Positions 26,268 to 35,139 of a DNA stretch of 64,000 nt are shown here, piece by piece. Every line of letters begins with the position of its first letter. Within the stretch, counting starts at the first letter, position 1. This DNA is from Thermasporomyces sp040195635 (GTDB taxonomy: Bacteria > Actinomycetota > Actinomycetes > Propionibacteriales > Actinopolymorphaceae): assembly GCF_040195635.1 (NCBI RefSeq), contig NZ_JBEFTX010000016.1:1-64000 (forward strand). Direction: 5' to 3'. The notes beneath the pieces are model-generated. The model saw only the letters and a program-made list of their open reading frames with translations. It was not told the origin of the DNA and searched no databases. The position numbers and the translations under genes were made by a program.

Positions 26268-27893
26268 ATGGATGCCGTCACCCAGGTACCCCCACCGCGG
26301 AACGAACCGGTGAAGACGTACGCACCAGGCAACCCTGAACGGGCGAGCCTCGAGCGCAGGCTGGCGGAGCTCGCGGCCGAGCAGACCGACCTCACGCTCA
26401 CGATCGGCGGTGTCCAGCGACCAGGCGGTGGCGACGCCATACCGGTCGTCATGCCGCACGATCACCGGCACGTCCTGGGGGTCATGCACAACGCGACCGA
26501 GCAGGACGCCGAGGACGCGATCAAGGCGGCGCACGACGCGGCCGCCGACTGGCGTGAGATGTCCCTCGACGACCGGGCGGCGATCTTCTGCAAGGCCGCC
26601 GACCTCGCGGCCGGTCCGTGGCGCGAGACCCTCAACGCCGCCACGATGCTCGGCCAGAGCAAGACGATCCAGCAGGCCGAGATCGACGCCGCCTGCGAGT
26701 TGATCGACTTCCTGCGGTTCAACGTCGCCTATGCCCGGCAGATCTACGCAGAACAGCCGGTCTCCTCACCCGGCGTGTGGAACCGGGTGGAGTACCGGCC
26801 GCTGGAGGGTTTCGTCTACGCGGTCACCCCGTTCAACTTCACCGCCATCGCGACCAACCTGCCGACCGCTCCCGCACTGATGGGCAACGTCGTGCTGTGG
26901 AAGCCGTCTCCCACGCAGACCCTCGCGGCCCACCACACGATGCGGATGCTGGAGGCGGCGGGACTCCCGCCCGGCGTCATCAACCTGCTCACCGGTGACG
27001 GCTTCGCCGTCTCCCGCGTCGCCCTGCGGCACCCGGAACTCGCCGGCATCCACTTCACCGGGTCCACCACGACGTTCCGGCGGTTGTGGCGCGGGGTCGC
27101 CGAGGGCCTGGACGGGTTCCACAACTACCCGCGGATCGTGGGGGAGACCGGTGGCAAGGACTTCATCGTGGCCCATGCGTCGGCCGACCCGGCGGTGCTG
27201 AGGACGGCCCTTGTGAGAGGTGCGTTCGAGTACCAGGGGCAGAAGTGCTCGGCGGCGTCCCGGGCGTACATTCCGCGGTCGATCTGGGACCGCCACGGCG
27301 ACGAGATCATCGCCGAGACCGAAAGGCTCGAGGTCGGTGACGTCGCCGACCTGTCCAACTTCATGGGCGGTGTCATCGACGCCCGTGCCTACGCCAAGCA
27401 CGCCGCGGCCCTCGAACGCGCCCGGACAAGTTCGTCGGTCACCGTCGTGGCGGGCGGCACCTGCGACGACACCACCGGCTACTTCGTCCGGCCGACCATC
27501 CTGAGAAGCGACGACCCGACCGACGAGATCTTCACGACCGAGTACTTCGGCCCGATTCTCGGGATCTACGTGTACGACGACAACGCCTATGCGGAGGTCC
27601 TGCGCCAGATCGACTCCGCCGCGGCGTACGGCCTCACCGGCGCGGTCATCGCGCAGGACCGGGCGGCCGTCACAACGGCTGCCGAGAAGTTGCGCTACGC
27701 CGCCGGCAACTTCTATGTCAACGACAAGCCGACGGGCGCGGTCGTCGGGCAGCAGCCGTTCGGCGGCGCGCGGGCGAGCGGGACGAACGACAAGGCCGGT
27801 TCGGTGTGGAACCTCATCCGCTGGGTGAGCCCACGCACTCTCAAGGAGACGTTCGTCCCACCGACCGACTACCGCTACCCCCACATGGCGTAG
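26268..27893 (+). CDS. pruA: L-glutamate gamma-semialdehyde (P5C) dehydrogenase
   Basis: The 541-residue aldehyde dehydrogenase oxidises glutamate semialdehyde, the product of proline dehydrogenase, to glutamate with NAD+. Family features are ATPFNFTAIATNLPTAP-like VTPFNFTAIATNL, the GETGGKDF block, the catalytic Cys in YQGQKCSAASRAY and the C-terminal FGGARASGTNDKAG. Length fits monofunctional PruA. The ATG at 26268 follows GGGAG at 8-base spacing; the longer frame from 26190 is not supported. Proline dehydrogenase (PutB) is not in the window, but the glutamate produced could be consumed by the glutamate dehydrogenase encoded 1.8 kb downstream. Confidence 0.95.
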   Translation: MDAVTQVPPPRNEPVKTYAPGNPERASLERRLAELAAEQTDLTLTIGGVQRPGGGDAIPVVMPHDHRHVLGVMHNATEQDAEDAIKAAHDAAADWREMSLDDRAAIFCKAADLAAGPWRETLNAATMLGQSKTIQQAEIDAACELIDFLRFNVAYARQIYAEQPVSSPGVWNRVEYRPLEGFVYAVTPFNFTAIATNLPTAPALMGNVVLWKPSPTQTLAAHHTMRMLEAAGLPPGVINLLTGDGFAVSRVALRHPELAGIHFTGSTTTFRRLWRGVAEGLDGFHNYPRIVGETGGKDFIVAHASADPAVLRTALVRGAFEYQGQKCSAASRAYIPRSIWDRHGDEIIAETERLEVGDVADLSNFMGGVIDARAYAKHAAALERARTSSSVTVVAGGTCDDTTGYFVRPTILRSDDPTDEIFTTEYFGPILGIYVYDDNAYAEVLRQIDSAAAYGLTGAVIAQDRAAVTTAAEKLRYAAGNFYVNDKPTGAVVGQQPFGGARASGTNDKAGSVWNLIRWVSPRTLKETFVPPTDYRYPHMA

Positions 27894-27983
27894 GAAAGCC
27901 CGCCCTCTTGGGTAGGCCTCGACGGTGACAAGCTTCAGGCGAACAAAGCCGGGCCAGAAGGTCGTACGGCGGCGACGGGTGGT

Positions 27984-28169
27984 TCAGGCGACCTGGGTCA
28001 GGTGAGGTCGAACTCCGACCGCATCGGCGGACAGATCCACCCACAGGGCGATTCCGCAGACGACGCAGGTCCACTCCGGGCAGCCCTCGCCGTGTCCGTC
28101 GTTGCAGGGTGGTTGCTCGAACGCCTGGCGACGGCGGCAGCTGGGGCAGTCGTAGGTGGCTTCCGTCAC
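27984..28169 (-). CDS. Small zinc-ribbon-like protein
   Basis: The 61-residue protein contains CPSCRRRQ near the N-terminus and CVVCG in the middle, plus an intervening Cys-rich NDGHGEGCPEW segment, so it is probably a zinc ribbon. The GTG start at 28169 is preceded by GGGGAGG at 8-base spacing, which supports a real gene. Function is unknown. It converges on pruA and lies beside the DUF402 gene. Confidence 0.6.
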   Translation of the reverse strand: MTEATYDCPSCRRRQAFEQPPCNDGHGEGCPEWTCVVCGIALWVDLSADAVGVRPHLTQVA

Positions 28170-28282
28170 GGTCGGGACCTCCCCTTGTCCGGATCACCAC
28201 TACCTCACCGATCACCGTCCCAGGAACCGCCGACAATCGCGGTCCGACACGCCGAGACACGCACGACCGACACATGCCGGCC

Positions 28283-28801
28283 TCACTGGCGTTCGGAGGC
28301 GTACCAGCGGAGAGTGATGCCCAGCGTGTCGAGCCAGGCGTCGAGGTGGAACCCGTGGGCGGCGAGGCCGGTGAGCGTGCGGTAGCTGACCTCCAGGGCA
28401 CGCTGCGCGTCGGCGGCGCCGAGGTGGCCGGCCAGCACGGCGGCGACGAACTCGTCCGCGTCTTCCACCCGCGCCTCCCGCCCCGTCCGCACGATGATGT
28501 CGAGGTAGTGGTCGACCGACTTCCACCGTGTGCCGTCGACGGTCACGTCGCAGACGTCGATGTAGTAGTCGTAGTCGCGTTCCAGCTGTGGGCGCCACGC
28601 GAAGGCCGTGATGCGCAGCCCCCGGTCCGGAAGCAGCCACGACTGCAGGCTCTGGACCCGCGGATGCTCGGGCACAGTCACGGCGACGTAGAGGCCGACC
28701 TCGGTGACCCTCCAGTCGTCCAACCGACGCTCGACACCCTGGCGGTCGACATTCCTGCCGTCCGCGACGTCCCAGCACGTGACGTGCGGAGGATGGATCA
28801 C
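28283..28801 (-). CDS. DUF402-family protein
   Basis: The 172-residue protein has the DUF402 core: repeated aromatic/acidic strands (YDYYIDVCDVTVDGT, WKSVDHYLDIIV) and the late acidic EDADEFVAAV. Members of this fold include nucleotide or phosphate-ester hydrolases such as FomD, with Asp/Glu residues binding divalent metal, but the activity of this one is unknown. The GTG start overlaps the stop of the DUF2505 gene by four bases, so the two are co-translated. Confidence 0.75.
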   Translation of the reverse strand: MIHPPHVTCWDVADGRNVDRQGVERRLDDWRVTEVGLYVAVTVPEHPRVQSLQSWLLPDRGLRITAFAWRPQLERDYDYYIDVCDVTVDGTRWKSVDHYLDIIVRTGREARVEDADEFVAAVLAGHLGAADAQRALEVSYRTLTGLAAHGFHLDAWLDTLGITLRWYASERQ

Positions 28802-29298
28802 GTGTTCTCGGCCAACCAGCTGCGGCCGAGCTCCTCCATGCCGTCGAGGCCGGCGAGAACGGCGGGCGCGGCGGCCTCCTCGATCTTGCGGCCGATGAGG
28901 GGTACGGAGGCCTTCAGCTCGGCGTCGACGACCTGACGGGTCGCCATACCTCCGGACTCGGGAACCAGCCGGATGGTGCCGCGCAACGTGACCGGCGCGC
29001 CCTGGATGTCGACGTGCAGCGCCCCGCTGCGTGAACCGTCCGGGCTCGCCTCGCCCCAGGTGATCGTCTCGTCGAGCTCGATGTGCTGGCCGACGAGCTT
29101 GCGGACGAAGTCAGGCACGTCTGCCGGCAGCGTCTGATGGGTCCGCGTCCTCCGTCCGGAACCGGCGGATTCGATCGCCACGTCGTGGCGGACGGCATGC
29201 GCAGCCCGTGCCCGCATCTGGATGAAGCTCTCGCTGGTCAGCATCGTGTACACGGTCGTGGGGTCGGCCGCGTACTTGGTTTCCCGGTGAAGGTCCAT
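28798..29298 (-). CDS. DUF2505 (SRPBCC-fold) protein
   Basis: The 166-residue protein begins MDLHRETKYAADPTTVYTML, typical of DUF2505, an actinobacterial branch of the START/SRPBCC lipid-binding-like fold. It has the central VRKLVGQHIELDETITWGE and a C-terminal helix (APAVLAGLDGMEELGRSWL). Such domains form a hydrophobic pocket; ligand and function are unknown. The ATG at 29298 is chosen because the family begins here; upstream in-frame sequence is Arg/Cys-rich and intergenic in character. It is translationally coupled to the DUF402 gene. Confidence 0.8.
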   Translation of the reverse strand: MDLHRETKYAADPTTVYTMLTSESFIQMRARAAHAVRHDVAIESAGSGRRTRTHQTLPADVPDFVRKLVGQHIELDETITWGEASPDGSRSGALHVDIQGAPVTLRGTIRLVPESGGMATRQVVDAELKASVPLIGRKIEEAAAPAVLAGLDGMEELGRSWLAENT

Positions 29299-29580
29299 GG
29301 GGAGATCCAACACGATGATCGCGGCGATTGCCCGGATCTCGCCCCGGGCGCACCGCACCCGCCGCTGGGCCACCGACCACCGATGCCCGCACGGGGGGTG
29401 TCCACCACCCCGTCGGTGCTGGCTCGCACAATTCACCGGATGCCGGTACGCACCTCCCACCGGAACGGCGAACGGGGGATCCCAGTGCCGGGGTGAAGGA
29501 CTAAGGTCGGAAAGGTCCGTACAACGTCGTACGACCTCGACGCCTGGACGGCGGCGAGAGATCTGGGCAGGGACGTGCAG
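29299..29580. promoter_or_regulatory. Divergent upstream region of DUF2505 and gdh leader
   Basis: This 282-bp stretch should contain the promoters of the minus-strand DUF2505-DUF402 pair and of the plus-strand leader-gdh unit. I see no gene and no convincing -35/-10 pair. Confidence 0.3.
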
Positions 29581-29652
29581 ATGACCGAACGTAGTGAGGT
29601 CATAGGCCAGCAGAGCACCGTGGTCATGGGTCCGACGAAGGAGGTCCCATGA
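29581..29652 (+). CDS. 23-residue leader peptide, duplicate of the GDH N-terminus
   Basis: A short frame begins with the same ten codons as the downstream dehydrogenase (MTERSEVIGQ) and ends in a TGA that overlaps the dehydrogenase ATG (ATGA). It could be a translational-coupling leader or simply the relic of a tandem duplication. Its 3' part supplies the ribosome-binding site of the large gene (AAGGAGG, followed by TCCC and ATG). It has no amino-acid run typical of attenuators. Confidence 0.45.
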   Translation: MTERSEVIGQQSTVVMGPTKEVP

Positions 29653-29689
29653 CCGAACGTAGTGAGGTCATAGGCCAGCACGGCACCGT
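29581..29689 (+). repeat. 68-bp-spaced direct repeat across the gdh start
   Basis: Bases 29581-29612 and 29649-29680 are identical for 32 bp, starting ATGACCGAACGTAGTGAGGT, and similarity continues for about nine more bases. Each copy contains the imperfect inverted repeat ATGACC...GGTCAT, giving it an operator- or REP-like look. One copy codes the start of the leader and the other the first ten codons of the dehydrogenase. Confidence 0.85.
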
Positions 29690-32600
29690 CGCCGGCGGTA
29701 CCCGGACCGACGAGAAGGACGCCATTCTCGCCGACGCCGCGAAGGTCGCCGAGTACAGCCGGTCAGCGGGAGCGCTGTCGATGTCCCAGGTCGAGGCCCT
29801 GCTGGCCGCCTATTACCGGCACGTGGCGACCGAGGATCTGGTGCACCGCGATCCGGTCGACGTCTACGGTGCCGCCCGCAGCCATTACCGGCTGGCGGGA
29901 AACCGGCCGCAGGGTTCGGTGGCGGTCAACGTCTTCACGCCCACCGTCGAGGAGCACGGCTGGTCGTGTACGCACACGGTGGTCGAGGTGGTCACCGACG
30001 ACATGCCCTTCCTGGTGGACTCGGTGACGATGGAGTTGTCGCGCCAGGACCGCGGAATCCACCTGGTGGTGCACCCGCAGCTGAGGGTCCGCCGCGACCT
30101 GACCGGGCGGTTGTTGGAGATCGTCGGTGCGCACGACGGTCGGCCGACGGCGAGGGCTGACGGCCGGGAGTCCCGCCCCGAGGGGTTGCTGGAGTCGTGG
30201 ATCCACGTCGAGATCGACCGGGAGACCGACTCGGGCGATCTTGCCCAGATCGAGGCCGACCTCCGTCGGGTCCTGAGTGATGTACGGGAGTCGGTCGAGG
30301 ACTGGCCGAAGCTTCGGGCCCGGGCGCTGGAGGTGGTGGACGAGCTGGCGAGCTCGCCGCCGAAGGACCTGCCGGCGCAGGAGATCGCCGACACCAGGGA
30401 GCTCTTGAGCTGGCTCGCCGATGATCATTTCACGTTCCTCGGCTACCGCGAGTACACGCTGGTCGAGGAGGATGACGACACGATCCTGCGGGCGGTGCCG
30501 GGGACCGGCCTGGGCATCCTGCGGTCGGATCCGCGCACGGCGACGGCGTTCTCCCAGATGCCGCCGGAGGTGCGGGCGAAGGCCCGGGAGAAGAAGTTGC
30601 TCATCCTCACCAAGGCCAACTCCCGATCGACTGTGCACCGACCGGCCTATCTCGACTACATCGGGGTCAAGACCTTCGACGAGGCGGGCGAGGTCACGGG
30701 CGAGCGCAGGTTCCTGGGGCTGTTCACGTCGGCGGCCTACACCCAGAGCGTGACGCGGATCCCAGTACTCCGTGGCAAGGCCGCCGAGGTGGTCAGGCGG
30801 TCGGGGTTCTCGCCGGACGCGCACTCGGGCAAGGTGCTGCTCGACATTTTCGAGACCTATCCCCGGGACGAGCTGTTCCAGGTCTCGGTCGACGAGCTGT
30901 TGCCGACCCTGCTGGGCGTTCTCTACCTGCAGGAACGCCGGCAGCTGCGGCTGTTCGTCCGGCGCGACGACTACGGCCGCTACCTCTCGTGCCTCGTCTA
31001 CCTCCCGCGGGACCGGTTCTCCACCCAGATCCGGCTGAAGATCCAGGACATCCTGCTCGAGGCCTACCGCGGCGAGAGCATCGACTTCGCGCTGCGGTTG
31101 TCGGAGTCGGTGCTCGCCCGGCTGCATTTCGTCGTACGCGTCGGGCCGGGAGAGACCATCCCGGATGTCGATGTGGGGGAGTTGGAGCAGCGGCTGGCCA
31201 ACGCCACCCGGAGCTGGACCGACGAGTTCGCCGAGGCACTGTATGACCGGGTCGGCGAGGCGGAGGCGGCCCGGCTCTACCGCAAGTACGCCCACGCGTT
31301 CCCCGCGGCCTACCGTGACGACTTTCCGGCCCGGACGGCGGTGGCCGACCTGCGACGGATCGAGGAGCTCCCGGCCGAAGGCGGGCTGGCGATGTCGCTC
31401 TACGAACCCGTCGACGCGGCCCCTGACGAGCGGCGGTTCAAGCTCTACCGCACCGGATCGCCGCTGTCGCTGTCCGACGTCCTGCCGAGGTTGTCGTGGA
31501 TGGGCGTCGAGGTGGTGGACGAACGCCCGTACGCCATCGAGAACTCCGACGGCACGAAAGCCTGGATCTACGACTTCGGCCTGGTCTATTCCGGTGCGGT
31601 CAGCGCGCCGGCGGGGCAGCTGCGGGAGCTGTTCCAGGACGCGTTCGCCGCGGTGTGGTCCGGCCGGGCCGAAAGCGACGGGCTCAACGCTCTCGTCCTG
31701 CGCGCGGGTCTCACCTGGCGGCAGGTCAGCATCCTGCGCGCCTACGTGAAGTACCTCCGGCAGGCGGGCTCGACGTTCAGCCAGTACTACGTCGAGGACT
31801 CGCTGACGGTGAACGACGACCTCGCCCGGCTGCTGGTGGAGCTGTTCGAGACCCGGCTCGACCCGGCGTCAGGCCTCGACACGGCGCAGCGCGAGTCCCG
31901 TACCCGCGACGTCGTGACCCGGATCGAGGACGCCCTCGACGAGGTGGCGAGCCTGGACCAGGATCGCATCATCCGTTCGTTCCTCACGCTCGTCCGCTCC
32001 ACGTTGCGGACGAACTACTTCCAGCGCGACGCCGAGGGGCGGCCCAAGCCCTACCTGTCGTTCAAGCTCGACCCGCAGGCCAACCCGGATCTTCCGCAGC
32101 CGCGGCCGACGTTCGAGGTGTGGGTCTACTCGCCGCGGGTCGAGGGCGTGCACCTGCGGTTCGGCCCGGTCGCCCGCGGCGGGTTGCGCTGGTCGGACCG
32201 CCGGGAGGACTTCCGTACCGAGGTCCTGGGCCTGGCGAAGGCCCAGATGGTGAAGAACACCGTGATCGTTCCGGTCGGCGCCAAGGGCGGCTTCTACTGC
32301 AAGCAGCTGCCCGACCCCGCCGACCGCGACGCGTGGCTGGGTGAGGGCATCGCCTGCTACCGGACGTTCATCTGCGGGCTGCTCGACGTCACCGACAACC
32401 TGCAGCGCGGCGAGGTGATCCCCCCGGTCGACGTCGTACGCCACGACGGTGACGACGCCTACCTCGTCGTCGCCGCCGACAAGGGCACCGCGACCTTCTC
32501 CGACATCGCCAACGAGGTGGCCCACTCCTACGGTTTCTGGCTCGGGGACGCGTTCGCCTCCGGCGGCTCCGACGGCTACGACCACAAGGCGATGGGCATC

Positions 32601-34610
32601 ACCGCCAAGGGCGCATGGGAGTCGGTGAAGCGGCACTTCCGGGAGATGGGCCGCGACTGCCAGACCCAGGAGTTCACCTGTGTCGGGATCGGCGACATGT
32701 CCGGCGACGTGTTCGGCAACGGCATGCTGGCCTCGCCGCACACGAAGCTGGTCGCGGCGTTCGACCACCGGCACATCTTCGTCGATCCTGACCCGGACCC
32801 CGCGACGTCCTACGCCGAACGCCAGCGGCTGTTCGGTTTGCCGCGGTCGAGCTGGAGCGACTACCACCGCGACCTGATCTCCGCCGGCGGTGGGGTGTTC
32901 CGCCGGTCGGCGAAGTCGGTCCGGCTGACCGACCAGATGCGCACAGCGCTCGGTATCGCCGAGGGCATCAGGGCCCTGACCCCCAACGAGCTCATCCGCG
33001 CGATCCTCACCGCACCGGTCGACCTGTTGTGGAACGGCGGGATCGGTACGTACGTCAAGGCCACCGACGAGACCCACGCCAGCGTCGGAGACAAGACCAA
33101 CGACGGCGTCCGCGTCGACGGCGCCGACCTACGCTGCGCCTGCGTCGGTGAGGGCGGCAACCTCGGCCTGACCCAGCTGGGCCGGATCGAGTACGCCACC
33201 CGCGGCGGCCAGTCCGACGGTGGCCGCGAAGGTGGGCGGATCAACACCGACTTCATCGACAACTCCGCCGGCGTCGACACCTCCGACCACGAGGTCAACA
33301 TCAAGATCCTGCTCGACCGTTTCGTCGCCGACGGTGACCTGACCCGCAAGCAGCGCAACCAGACCCTCGTGGCGATGACCGACGAGGTGGCCGCGCTCGT
33401 CCTCGACGACAACTACCAGCAGAACGTCGCCCTGCAGAACGCCGCCGCGAGCGCACCTGCCCTGCTGCACGTCCACGCCGACTGGGTACGCCGGCTGGAG
33501 GCGCTGAAGGTGCTCGACCGGGAGCTGGAGTTCCTGCCGAGCCCGAAGCAGTTCCGTGACCGGGAGGCCCAGGGCGCCGGGCTCACCACACCCGAGTTGG
33601 CTGTGCTGCTCGCGTACACCAAGATCGTGCTGGCCGACGAGTTGCTGGGTTCCACGCTGCCCGACGATGCGTACCTCCGGGACGCGCTCGCGGCGTACTT
33701 CCCCTCGGCGATCCGCGAGCGGTTCCCCGCCGGGATGGACACCCATCCGCTGCGCCGGGAGATCATCACGACGCAGGTCGTGAACCAGATGGTCAACATC
33801 GCGGGTATCACCTACTACCCGCGGCTGTCGCTCGAGACCGGTGCACCGCCGGACGAGCTGGCCCGCGCTCACCTCGTCGCGCGCGAGATCTTCGATGTCG
33901 ACAGGATCTTCGCGGCTGTGCGCGCGCTCGACAACCAGATCGACGCGGACGTACAGACCAAGATGCGCCTGGAGGTGCGGACCATCGCCGAACGGGCCAG
34001 CCGGTGGCTCGTCCAGAACCGCCGGTCGCCGATCGACATCGCCGAGGCGGTCGAGTTCTTCGCCGACGGCATGGTGCGGCTCACCGCAGCTCTGCCCGAG
34101 GTGTTGAGCGGGCGCGAGCACACGCTCTTCGAGGCGCGCCGCAACCTGCTGCTCGCCGCCGGCGTACCCAAGGAACTCGCCACCACGGTCGGGGTGCTGC
34201 CACCCGCCTACGCCGGTCTGGGCATTGCCGAGACCGCGGCCCGCACCGGTGCCGACGTCGTGGACGTCGCCCGGGTCCACTTCACCCTCGGTGAACGCCT
34301 CGAGCTCGGCCGGCTCCTCGAACGCATCCTCGCCCTCCCCCGCCACGACCGCTGGCAGACCACGGCCCGGGCGACTCTCCGCGACGACCTGCACAGCGTC
34401 CACGCCCAACTCACCCGCAACGTCCTCGCGGTCAGCCCGACAGGAGCCGACGCGAGCGAGCGGGTCGCCGCCTGGGAGCAGCGCGACGCCAAGCTCGTCA
34501 GCCGAACCCGCGCCACCCTCGCCGAGATCGTCGAAGGCGACGTCGCCGATCTCGCCCGGCTCTCCGTCGGGCTCCGTGTCGTACGCCGCCTCCTCCCCAC
34601 GTCTGGCTAG
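29649..34610 (+). CDS. gdhB: NAD-specific glutamate dehydrogenase, large (180-kDa class)
   Basis: The 1653-residue protein matches the very large bacterial NAD-GDH class in length and layout: an N-terminal ACT-like regulatory half (about 1-700: DDMPFLVDSVTMELSR, LSWLADDHFTFLGYRE) and a catalytic GDH half (about 760-1250). The latter has RFGPVARGGLRWSDR, the substrate-Lys segment AQMVKNTVIVPVGAKGG, FGNGMLASPHTKLVAAFDHR and CVGEGGNLGLTQLGR. It deaminates glutamate to 2-oxoglutarate and ammonia. AAGGAGG lies upstream of the ATG, and the start overlaps a duplicated leader. The proximity of pruA suggests a proline/glutamate catabolic role. Confidence 0.96.
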   Translation: MTERSEVIGQHGTVAGGTRTDEKDAILADAAKVAEYSRSAGALSMSQVEALLAAYYRHVATEDLVHRDPVDVYGAARSHYRLAGNRPQGSVAVNVFTPTVEEHGWSCTHTVVEVVTDDMPFLVDSVTMELSRQDRGIHLVVHPQLRVRRDLTGRLLEIVGAHDGRPTARADGRESRPEGLLESWIHVEIDRETDSGDLAQIEADLRRVLSDVRESVEDWPKLRARALEVVDELASSPPKDLPAQEIADTRELLSWLADDHFTFLGYREYTLVEEDDDTILRAVPGTGLGILRSDPRTATAFSQMPPEVRAKAREKKLLILTKANSRSTVHRPAYLDYIGVKTFDEAGEVTGERRFLGLFTSAAYTQSVTRIPVLRGKAAEVVRRSGFSPDAHSGKVLLDIFETYPRDELFQVSVDELLPTLLGVLYLQERRQLRLFVRRDDYGRYLSCLVYLPRDRFSTQIRLKIQDILLEAYRGESIDFALRLSESVLARLHFVVRVGPGETIPDVDVGELEQRLANATRSWTDEFAEALYDRVGEAEAARLYRKYAHAFPAAYRDDFPARTAVADLRRIEELPAEGGLAMSLYEPVDAAPDERRFKLYRTGSPLSLSDVLPRLSWMGVEVVDERPYAIENSDGTKAWIYDFGLVYSGAVSAPAGQLRELFQDAFAAVWSGRAESDGLNALVLRAGLTWRQVSILRAYVKYLRQAGSTFSQYYVEDSLTVNDDLARLLVELFETRLDPASGLDTAQRESRTRDVVTRIEDALDEVASLDQDRIIRSFLTLVRSTLRTNYFQRDAEGRPKPYLSFKLDPQANPDLPQPRPTFEVWVYSPRVEGVHLRFGPVARGGLRWSDRREDFRTEVLGLAKAQMVKNTVIVPVGAKGGFYCKQLPDPADRDAWLGEGIACYRTFICGLLDVTDNLQRGEVIPPVDVVRHDGDDAYLVVAADKGTATFSDIANEVAHSYGFWLGDAFASGGSDGYDHKAMGITAKGAWESVKRHFREMGRDCQTQEFTCVGIGDMSGDVFGNGMLASPHTKLVAAFDHRHIFVDPDPDPATSYAERQRLFGLPRSSWSDYHRDLISAGGGVFRRSAKSVRLTDQMRTALGIAEGIRALTPNELIRAILTAPVDLLWNGGIGTYVKATDETHASVGDKTNDGVRVDGADLRCACVGEGGNLGLTQLGRIEYATRGGQSDGGREGGRINTDFIDNSAGVDTSDHEVNIKILLDRFVADGDLTRKQRNQTLVAMTDEVAALVLDDNYQQNVALQNAAASAPALLHVHADWVRRLEALKVLDRELEFLPSPKQFRDREAQGAGLTTPELAVLLAYTKIVLADELLGSTLPDDAYLRDALAAYFPSAIRERFPAGMDTHPLRREIITTQVVNQMVNIAGITYYPRLSLETGAPPDELARAHLVAREIFDVDRIFAAVRALDNQIDADVQTKMRLEVRTIAERASRWLVQNRRSPIDIAEAVEFFADGMVRLTAALPEVLSGREHTLFEARRNLLLAAGVPKELATTVGVLPPAYAGLGIAETAARTGADVVDVARVHFTLGERLELGRLLERILALPRHDRWQTTARATLRDDLHSVHAQLTRNVLAVSPTGADASERVAAWEQRDAKLVSRTRATLAEIVEGDVADLARLSVGLRVVRRLLPTSG

Positions 34611-35139
34611 CCGACGCCAGGCGCGAATGACCACGCTGGGTATGCGAGTGGTGCCCGGGCAAGGCATCGACGCCTGTTCCACGTCGACAGGACTGGTCAG
34701 CCAGGCGAGCAGCTGGGCCTGGGCAGCCGGGCGAGCAGCTGGGCTTGGCCAGCCGGGCGAGCAGCTGGGCTTGGCCAGCCGGGCGAGCAGCTGGGCTTGG
34801 CCAGCCGGGCGAGCAGCTGGGCTTGGCCAGCCGGGCGAGCAGCTGGGCCTGCCAGTCAGGCGAACAACTCGGCGCGGTACGCCCATCGGTGCTGCCGAGA
34901 CAGTGCGCGAGCGGTCGTGAGCACCCGGCGTGGTCACCGGGGACCCGAACCGACCATGCCCTGAGATCAGTTCGGCGGGTCGCAGTCGGAAGGGACCGGG
35001 GTCTGTGGACGGTCAGTCGCCAGTACCGGGTTCGCATGACAGAATCCTCGGGCGACTTGTGAACCACGGACGGGTGCAGGGCTCGAACAGCGGTGCAGGG
35101 GGCGGCAGACGTGAGAGCTTCGCGAGGTGTATCGACCTC
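34611..35139. other. Non-coding region after gdh, with half REP and 26-bp array
   Basis: No gene is visible in these 529 bp. It begins with a single arm of the REP-like element (AATGACCACGCTGGGTATGC, 34626-34645) directly after the dehydrogenase stop, continues with the 26-bp tandem array described separately, and ends in the leader of the Tad pilus operon. Open frames through the array are Ala/Gly/Gln-rich repeats in several phases and look non-genic. Confidence 0.6.
34697..34852. repeat. 26-bp tandem repeat, six units plus a decayed seventh
   Basis: Six consecutive copies of a 26-bp unit (core CCGGGCGAGCAGCTGGGC) run without spacers; units 3 to 5 are identical and the outer units differ by one to three bases. 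A degenerate copy follows. The unit length is not a multiple of three, so the array is not maintained as protein sequence. It contains CAGCTG palindromes. It may be a minisatellite, or may help insulate gdh from the pilus operon. Confidence 0.9.

Noticed and set aside
34697..34852. CRISPR array
   Set aside because: The 26-bp units are directly adjacent without spacers and no cas gene is present. The same applies to the 16-bp array at 41545-41736.
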